Shown: positions 18,028 through 23,892 of the stretch, piece by piece
How positions within the stretch are numbered: the first letter of the stretch is position 1
Layout of the letters: each line of letters begins with the position of its first letter
Assembly: GCA_043381765.1 (NCBI GenBank)
Contig: JBHJMP010000665.1
Span: 1 to 23,892 of the forward strand
Reading direction: 5' to 3'
DNA length: 23,892 nucleotides
DNA from: Collodictyon triciliatum
Taxonomy: Eukaryota > CRuMs
The notes under the pieces: model-generated
The model's database searches: none
The model's input: the letters and a program-made list of their open reading frames with translations, nothing else
Told to the model about the DNA's origin: nothing
Made by a program: the position numbers and the translations under genes

Positions 18028-18944
18028 TTATTCTTGGGCAGGAGCAATCTCTTGGAGCTCCAGTTTGGCGAGCGCGTCTGCTGTGGTCAGTTTCCCGTTC
18101 CTGTCGAAAGTATTTTTCCAGCACGGCAGGGCTGTGATGCCACGCGGAGCCTTCTTGACCGTGGTGTACCCGGATTCATTACAGAACCACAGAGAGCTGA
18201 GGCCCACCAAGGCAGAAATTCCATCTGGTAGCTCCACAACCTACAGCAAACAAAACATCACCTTTTTATTTTTCATGAGCGACACGGGCACTGACTTAAG
18301 ATAGTCTGAGTAATTAAAAAAATAATAGGCCGTTGAAAAAAAACCGTGTTGTCGACGATGGAAAGCTCGGTGAGCTGCGTGAGGGTCGATATCTCGTTGG
18401 GGAGAGAGGAAATCTGGTTCTCAAAGGCGATGAGCAGCCTCAAGCGTGTCAAGCCGGAGATTCCCACTGGGAGAGAGGTGAGCTGGTTCTTTTGTACGCT
18501 GAGCTCTTGCAGCCCAGTCAGCTGAGAAATCTGGTCGGGGATGTTAGATAGCTGGTTCTTTGAGACGTCAAACTTTGTGAGTCTTGTCAGCGTGGAAATT
18601 CCCGCTGGAATCTCCGTGAGCTGATTGTATGACAGAGTAAAGAACGTTAAACGCGTCAGCAGCGAGATACCAGAAGGAATGGAAGAGAGGTTATTGCAGT
18701 GCAGCATCAAGCTGTCCAGGTCTGAGAGTGTTGAGATCTCCTCAGGAACTGAGGTGATTTGATTTTCGCAGAGATTTAGAAAGCGAAGGCGCGTGAGTTC
18801 CAGAATCCCCAGCGGAAATGACGTCAGCTCTTGCACAACAATGGCCAGCGTCGTGCTCTTCTCGATGGAACTGAAGAGGCCGCGCGGTTGGTAGGTGGGA
18901 TTGAGCGCCTTCAGCTCGCGTACGGAACGTTTACCTCGAAACAT
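18028..18944 (-). CDS. Leucine-rich-repeat protein
   Basis: Two exons, 18944-18345 (200 codons) and 18240-18028 (70 codons plus TAA), join in phase 0 to give 270 residues. From about residue 38 to 220 there are about eight tandem 23-residue repeats of the form L-x-x-LP-x-x-I-x-x-L-x-x-L-x-x-L-x-x-x-x-N. Clear examples are NQLTEIPAGISTLTRL (107-122) and NQLTSLPVGISGLTRL (153-168). This LP-containing 23-mer is typical of the Shoc2/Ras-group and PIRL-like LRR class. Members are intracellular protein-binding scaffolds, so that is the likely role. No signal peptide, membrane helix or catalytic domain is seen. The last 45 residues leave the repeat pattern and may cap the solenoid. The ATG at 18944 begins MFRGKRSVREL; the intron falls at the border of two repeats. 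The partner is unknown. Confidence 0.9.
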
Positions 18945-19893
18945 GGCTGCGGTGGACTCGACTGTAAGGCGTATAAAGAGAAGAGTTTGGGATGTCAGAA
19001 CAAACTTTGTAGCAGCGCGACAGCTTGTTAACCGTATCTTCTCTGGGGAAACATATGTCAAGCAAGGAGGTTATTTGTCATTAGACATGTACTGCATTGG
19101 ATTGTGGTTTTTTCAGTGGTTTGGCCAACGAAGGTGGCGCAGGGTGAGTGTGATTGCCCGGGGACGGTTTTGGGTGGACTGGATCCATTGGGTTGCGCGG
19201 CGAGTCTGTCAGTTGCATTCAACTTGCTTTGCATGACAATCCGTCAAAAATGGCGCGGATGTTCTCTTTAATGCTCTGAATTGCTCGGTTTATATCGTTT
19301 AGTTCTCAGTTCCACACAAGGAATTTTGCTGTTACGGACGGGTCGCCGGTGACGCACTCGTTTTGGTTGGTGTGTCGAAACTACCTTTGGTGGAATTCTC
19401 GCCTTTGTTTGTGGCCTCGCCACAATTTATTTTGTTATTTTTCTATATGTGGATTTTATAGAAAAGATAGTCTGATGTATCAAAATTGTTGATATTTCGA
19501 CCTATTGTTACATATTTGTTTCTCAAATATTGTACGTAGTGTGCCTTAATTGATCAGAATGCAACGGAAGTTATCCCAACCTCCCAGGTCAGCTTCGATA
19601 CCCTCACGCCCTTTCTAAAAGAAGCCTTTTGGTGCGTGGTGTATGACATCACCGAGTTATAGACAGATATAACACCGCAGCTTTCCTGTTCTTGTTCCTC
19701 ACAAGACAACTTTAGATAGTTTTTTAGATTACTTTTTACTATTAATACCATTTTCTCCGTTTTTTTTTTTATTTGAGAAGGCTGGGCTAGATATGCACCG
19801 TAAGTTTTGTGAAGAAGTCAACCAAATAAATATCACAGCACATTTTTTTTTTTTTTTATTCTTCCTTTCAACTTTTGTGCAGGACCGAGGGGG
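18945..19893. other. Upstream region of LRR gene, possible plus-strand exons near 19559-19893
   Basis: This is mostly AT-rich non-coding sequence flanking the LRR gene. Near its right end, three plus-strand pieces look exon-like and phase-compatible: 19559-19588 (after TGATCAG, before GTCAGC), 19781-19799 (between GAGAAG and a perfect GTAAGT donor) and 19883 onward (after a long T tract and TGCAG), running into the gap. Together they would read NATEVIPTSQAGLDMHRPRG. I recognise no family, and the start and end are not visible. Confidence 0.25.
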
Positions 19894-20035
19894 NNNNNNN
19901 NNNNNNNNNNNNNNNNNNNNNNNNNNNNNNNNNNNNNNNNNNNNNNNNNNNNNNNNNNNNNNNNNNNNNNNNNNNNNNNNNNNNNNNNNNNNNNNNNNNN
20001 NNNNNNNNNNNNNNNNNNNNNNNNNNNNNNNNNNN
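19894..20035. other. Assembly gap (142 N)
   Basis: Undetermined bases between the possible plus-strand exon and the reverse-transcriptase remnant on the minus strand. The gap hides the 3' end of that remnant. Confidence 0.99.
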
Positions 20036-20422
20036 AATATCCTTCTCAGCCTCTTTCCACATGTCTCTTCTCACGGGGTCGGAGTAGTAGAGAACGTGCA
20101 TGTGGCGAAGAAAGCTGTTGAGTAAAGAGATTTGTATGATGTCATTCAGCCTATTATCAGGAATGGGTGGCTGGTTGCTGAGTCTTGCTTTGCGTGAGTA
20201 TATGCGCGCTATCCACATAGTCCATAGCAAATGGCCTCGCGTTACTGCCCAGAATGTTTTTGCATCTGGACGCAGCTGTTGCAGAGGGCCAAATATCGCC
20301 TGGATTGGGCCAACAGCTGCAGCCATCTTGAGTGTCAGTCGAAGAATCTCACCGGCTGTTTCGCGCATGTTTTGAGCGAAGGGACATTGCACAAATGTGT
20401 GCTCAATGGATTCATCACCGTA
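20036..20422 (-). mobile_element. Non-LTR retrotransposon remnant: C-terminal tail of LINE reverse transcriptase
   Basis: An open frame of 129 codons begins directly after the stop of the membrane-protein gene, in the same frame, and runs into the gap. It contains YGDESIEHTFVQCPFAQNMR, the ES-x-x-H-x-F-x-x-CP-x-A signature of the zinc-binding domain (zf-RVT type) that follows the polymerase in many LINEs. A basic, tryptophan-containing tail follows (HLLWTMWIARIYSRKAR). No fingers/palm motifs (such as YADD) are present, so only the 3' part is visible, as expected of a 5'-truncated LINE copy. The element type beyond non-LTR is not determined. Confidence 0.65.
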
Positions 20423-22033
20423 TCACAGCACATTATCATGGGAGTAATATACGGCGAATCGATGCATAAAGAACAAACAAAACATCGACCAGGTAATCGT
20501 TATGTTCTGACAAAGCGGGTCCCATTCCTTGAAATCCTCGACTCTCAAACGTCCCTTCCAAAGCTCAATGGTTAACGAGAAAACATCACACAAAAATTCA
20601 AAAAATAACTGAAGAAATACTTGGTAAATGCACTCACTTAATGAGCCAATCAATTGTAAAGACGTATCAGACGTAATTGAGTGAAGAAAATACATGAGCA
20701 GGGGCGCCACGAAAAGAGATAACAGCTCAGAGACATAGTCATCAAAAATATATTTAGCCCGAAGATTAGTGGCAGCTCTGATTATGTCTTTTTCCCTGGA
20801 TGGTGCATTCGGGGTCTGGTTTTCAGTATTCATATCACCGCCTTTTATTTGCAGCGAACCTATTCCAGAGAATGGAACCAATCGTCGCTGTGATCTGCAA
20901 ATGGTTGTAATTTTTGTGCAGCATTCATGTACAGCCATCTGAATTCGGTATACAAGAATTATTCTAGACTCAAAAGTTAGGGTCGCAGCCATTTCGATGC
21001 CAGTGGAGGCCAAGTTAACACAAATAAATTCATATGACAGTGCACTACCAGTGGATAAGTTGGAGATAAGAACTCTACCCGTAAATCGGAGGAGTAAGCT
21101 ACAAATTTTGTTCACCACCAATCTTTTTCTCATGTTATCCTCTGATAGGTTCATAATAGTGCACATCTGTATCCACTTGGATATACTAAAAAGCATTGGA
21201 AAAACGGAAAACCGCAGGATTACCTGGATAAGAAGCCTTGACTCCATGTAGGTTTTCAGCAAATTGCCGAATAGAAATGCAACCAACGAGTAAAATCCTA
21301 GCAAGCCTTTGAACAATCCGATGGGTGTCCCATCCTGCGTCATTTCGTAATGAGTCTTGTCCCCTTCATCCATAATCATGGGCCTTTCCGATTTGCCAAG
21401 CATGTAAAATCCAAAACCGAAAAAAACCAATTGGGGTATATATGCAGCATTGGCTGCTAAAATGTTGTTCATGTCCAGGGAAAATATCATGATAAGACTC
21501 ATAACATACCCTGGTAGCCAGCAATATATCAAAGGTCTTTTAGATAAGCTTAAGCCAAAAGTGTGAGCCAATGATAATGCTGTAGACACCCAAAAAAAAG
21601 TTGACTCAAGCACATGAACAGCGTCTCCATACAGTAGACTCCTTATACTATCAAGCATTTTGGGTGTAAGTATAACTGCTGGTGAGTAGTACACAACCAT
21701 CATCAAGAGCACCACAATAAGAGGCAATAATAGTATTCTGACAGTCTTCAACCAGAGGATCATGGCAATCTTGGCGCAATCACGCATCAGAGGGGGTTCA
21801 TCCAGACCAGGTTCGTGGGCTCGCGGGTGAGTTTGTTGTCTATCCCAGCAGGGGTCAGGCACGCGATTCGTCAAAGCACTCGCGTTGGCATTCTCGGGTA
21901 TGGTTAAAAAGACAGAACTAGACTTTTTCCCACCTTGCTCGTGGGTCGGCTGAGCAGATGTTCCTTTCCCTTCGTCCATGCGGACTTGGCGTGGCTCAAC
22001 AGACTCTCTCTCCGCACCGCCACTGGCTTCCAT
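20423..22033 (-). CDS. Multi-pass membrane protein of unknown family
   Basis: An uninterrupted 536-codon frame runs from ATG at 22033 to TGA at 20423-20425. Residues 1-85 are polar and likely disordered (EGKGTSAQPTHEQGGKKSSS). Hydrophobic segments then occur at about 92-118 (ILLLPLIVVLLMMVVYYS), 143-163, 168-186, 196-214, 238-258 and 266-290, and after about residue 440 (LLSLFVAPLLMYFLHS, CIYQVFLQLFFEFLCDVFSL, TWSMFCLFFMHRFAVYY). A hydrophilic loop of about 60 residues lies at about 375-430 (SREKDIIRAATNLRAK). I see no signal peptide, transporter signature or receptor motif. It appears intronless, unlike the genes to the left. Its last codons abut the LINE remnant in the same frame, so the true C-terminus may be altered. 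Similarity searching would be needed to name it. Confidence 0.75.
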   Translation of the reverse strand: MEASGGAERESVEPRQVRMDEGKGTSAQPTHEQGGKKSSSVFLTIPENANASALTNRVPDPCWDRQQTHPRAHEPGLDEPPLMRDCAKIAMILWLKTVRILLLPLIVVLLMMVVYYSPAVILTPKMLDSIRSLLYGDAVHVLESTFFWVSTALSLAHTFGLSLSKRPLIYCWLPGYVMSLIMIFSLDMNNILAANAAYIPQLVFFGFGFYMLGKSERPMIMDEGDKTHYEMTQDGTPIGLFKGLLGFYSLVAFLFGNLLKTYMESRLLIQVILRFSVFPMLFSISKWIQMCTIMNLSEDNMRKRLVVNKICSLLLRFTGRVLISNLSTGSALSYEFICVNLASTGIEMAATLTFESRIILVYRIQMAVHECCTKITTICRSQRRLVPFSGIGSLQIKGGDMNTENQTPNAPSREKDIIRAATNLRAKYIFDDYVSELLSLFVAPLLMYFLHSITSDTSLQLIGSLSECIYQVFLQLFFEFLCDVFSLTIELWKGRLRVEDFKEWDPLCQNITITWSMFCLFFMHRFAVYYSHDNVL

Positions 22034-22298
22034 GTCCTTCCCACGCAGTCGCTAGCAGGCGACCTCTCGGACCTAGAGATGATCGTTGCTTTTGATCGGG
22101 CTCTAACTTCCTTTATTTTCAAGCCTACGACTAGCAAAGAAACAAACAAACAAAAAACATCCAATAATGCTTTTAGAACACAAAATAAAGGATTCAGCGG
22201 GATAGAAACCAACGGCAGCTCGATCCGATCAACAGAGATGCCAACCAATCACATTAAGGAATCCCCTGATTTATCGCAGTTTATTTGAGGGCGCTGCT
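22034..22298. other. Spacer between membrane-protein and subtilase genes
   Basis: These 265 bases lie between the subtilase stop and the start of the membrane protein, both on the minus strand. They should hold the membrane-protein promoter. Nothing else is visible. Confidence 0.5.
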
Positions 22299-23732
22299 TC
22301 ATTCCTCCCGAGCGACGCTTAATGCCTGCTGGACAGCTCTCAAGGCATTGATGCGGCCGAATCCGTAGTGGTAGTTAGGGAAGGTGCTCCATTCCACTCC
22401 GCCACAAGAAAGGTCTCCAGTAGGCTGCTTCAAAGATGCGACGTCTGCTGAGGAAGTGATGATGTTGAGCACTTGCTCGTACGTGAGTCTTGGATTGGCA
22501 CTCAGCATGAGAACTATGGCACCTGTCACATGGGGTGTGGCCATCGATGTCGCAAAGAGTGACATGTAATCATTGTCCCCAGTGTACCATGCCGAGACGA
22601 TGTCAACCCCAGGAGCCACGACTTCAGGCTTCAGCCGGCCGATTCCAGTCCCAGGAATCGAAGGGCCTCGAGAGGAAAAGAAACCCAGCATATCGGATGG
22701 GTCAGTAGCGCCGACAGAAATAACATTAAAGTTATCCGCTGGAGAGCTTGCTGTGCTGCAACCAGGTCCTGAGTTACCGATGGCAAAGACAGGGATGATG
22801 CCACCAGCAGCCCAGGTGGTGATGACTCCTTGGTACCAGGTAGAAGCCTGACCTCCGCCCCAGGAATTGTTGATGACATGAGGAGCCTTAGAGCAGTCAG
22901 GATTGCGACCATCTGCGCGAGTTGGGCAGGCCAGGAACTCGCCAGCTGCAAGCAGATCTTCCGACAGACAGGCCCTCTTTGAGCAGCCTTTCCCAGATAT
23001 CCAGACCGAGGCTGGGGCAACTCCAATGCCGGAGGCCTCAGAGCCAGAAACCGTTCCCATAACATGCGTCCCGTGACCGTGTTCATCCGATGGTGAGGCG
23101 GACGCTTCAAAAGTCGGATCTATCCAGTTGTAGTCATCGGAGCCGGTGATTGTTCCGCGATAGTTTGAGTTTAACGATACATGTGTCCCACGAACACCCG
23201 TATCGATATTGGCCACAGTGACGCCTTGTCCTTTGTATCCGAGAGCCCAGACTGCAGGGGCTTGGATCATGTCGATGCCCCACTCCACAGCGCGGGTCGA
23301 GTTGGCAGCTGTGCGAATATCAATGGGCTCTGGAGCTGGGAGAGCATGTCCCAAGTGAACTTCCTGGACGAAGGGTAATCTAGATACGTTCTCAACCAAG
23401 TCCCGGGTGACGTTGGAGACCTTGATGATGTTTGCAATCCAGTATTGGCGAAGCGGCAGATTGTGAGAGGCTGCAAACTCGCGAACTGGGGCTCCAAGGA
23501 GATCAGCATGCTTTTGGAGGGTTTTGTAGACATACCACAATCGCTCAGTGCGAGGCATATTCTCCAGAGCATTCATGTCCCAGCGGTAGAGAGGGAGCTG
23601 AATGAAAACGTCGACAAAGCCTCCGTTCTTCTCCAAGGCCTCATAAACTCGCGGTTCCACGATTCGGCGATAAGGCACAGCAGAGGCGGTGGTAACCAGC
23701 AAAAAGAAAGCAAGAAGTATAGGGTAGCGCAT
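22299..23732 (-). CDS. Secreted subtilisin-like serine protease (S8 family)
   Basis: An intronless 477-residue protein. Residues 1-18 form a classical signal peptide (MRYPILLAFFLLVTTASA). A propeptide region of about 25-135 follows, with an inhibitor_I9-like pattern (FVDVFIQLP). The S8 catalytic core has Asp177 in VANIDTGVRGTHV, His220 in DEHGHGTHVMGT, oxyanion Asn320 in FAIGNSGPG and Ser396 in ATSMATPHVTG. The usual GTSMA motif is here ATSMA, a tolerated but less common change. Six cysteines (250, 255, 269, 280, 325, 443) suggest disulfides in a secreted enzyme. The insert around GCSKRACLSEDLLA and the layout resemble bacillopeptidase F/Vpr-type bacterial subtilases as much as eukaryotic ones. 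It probably acts in extracellular or phagolysosomal protein digestion. The ATG at 23732 is supported by the signal peptide directly after it. Confidence 0.93.
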   Translation of the reverse strand: MRYPILLAFFLLVTTASAVPYRRIVEPRVYEALEKNGGFVDVFIQLPLYRWDMNALENMPRTERLWYVYKTLQKHADLLGAPVREFAASHNLPLRQYWIANIIKVSNVTRDLVENVSRLPFVQEVHLGHALPAPEPIDIRTAANSTRAVEWGIDMIQAPAVWALGYKGQGVTVANIDTGVRGTHVSLNSNYRGTITGSDDYNWIDPTFEASASPSDEHGHGTHVMGTVSGSEASGIGVAPASVWISGKGCSKRACLSEDLLAAGEFLACPTRADGRNPDCSKAPHVINNSWGGGQASTWYQGVITTWAAGGIIPVFAIGNSGPGCSTASSPADNFNVISVGATDPSDMLGFFSSRGPSIPGTGIGRLKPEVVAPGVDIVSAWYTGDNDYMSLFATSMATPHVTGAIVLMLSANPRLTYEQVLNIITSSADVASLKQPTGDLSCGGVEWSTFPNYHYGFGRINALRAVQQALSVAREE

Positions 23733-23766
23733 CTGTGAGGTGTTTTCAAGATAGAAGAAATGAAAT

Positions 23767-23892
23767 TAAAAGAAAAAAGAAAAAAGAAAAAGAAAAAAGA
23801 AAAAAGAAAAAAGAAAAAAGAAAAAAGAAAAAAGAAAAAAGAAAAAAGAAAAAAGAAAAAAAGAAAAAAAGAAAAAAAGAAAAAAAGAAAAA
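23767..23892. repeat. (GAAAAA)n tract upstream of subtilase
   Basis: GAAAAA units lengthen to GAAAAAAA toward the window edge, starting about 35 bases upstream of the subtilase ATG. In the gene's sense it is a TTTTTC tract in the promoter or 5' leader. Confidence 0.9.

Noticed and set aside
21904-22288. Overlapping frames around the membrane-protein start (both strands)
   Set aside because: They are shadows of the 536-codon frame and the short spacer, with no domain or signal of their own.

Overview
The window is intron-rich, AT-rich nuclear DNA from a eukaryote, most likely a protist. Introns have GT-AG ends, and TAA, TAG and TGA all serve as stops, so the code looks standard. UFM1, an i-AAA protease, an AP-3 sigma subunit, a PX-BAR sorting nexin and a non-LTR retrotransposon remnant occur together. 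UFM1 is generally absent from fungi, so a fungus is unlikely. An amoebozoan would fit the mix of compact spacing, LRR and subtilase genes, but this is inference and I cannot name the species.

Layout, left to right: UFM1 (+, 5' end missing, 270-1186); a 13-exon sorting nexin of the SNX4/SNX7/SNX30 kind (-, 1624-5138); a roughly 1.1 kb spacer with CCAAT and CRE boxes and a possible 59-residue gene (+); a serine-rich coiled-coil protein of unknown function, partly hidden by a 501 bp gap (-, 6242-8385); a 20-exon mitochondrial i-AAA protease, YME1-like (-, 8807-15051); AP-3 sigma, divergent from it (+, 15833-17046). After a convergent spacer the character changes to intron-poor genes: a two-exon leucine-rich-repeat protein (-, 18028-18944), a degraded LINE reverse-transcriptase tail (-, 20036-20422), a 536-residue multi-pass membrane protein (-, 20423-22033) and an intronless secreted subtilase (-, 22299-23732).

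I assembled the exons by hand. At nearly every junction the codon phases agree and the joined proteins match the expected families across the splice sites. No operon-like organisation is evident. SNX and AP-3 sigma both act in endosomal trafficking, while YME1 and UFM1 belong to mitochondrial and ER protein quality control.

Simple-sequence repeats are a striking feature. Many introns carry a different expanded motif (TTTTG, TTTCTC, a 10-mer, ATT, an 8-mer, a 9-mer), nearly always T- or pyrimidine-rich in the sense strand. Four of the five assembly gaps lie in or beside such tracts or in introns.
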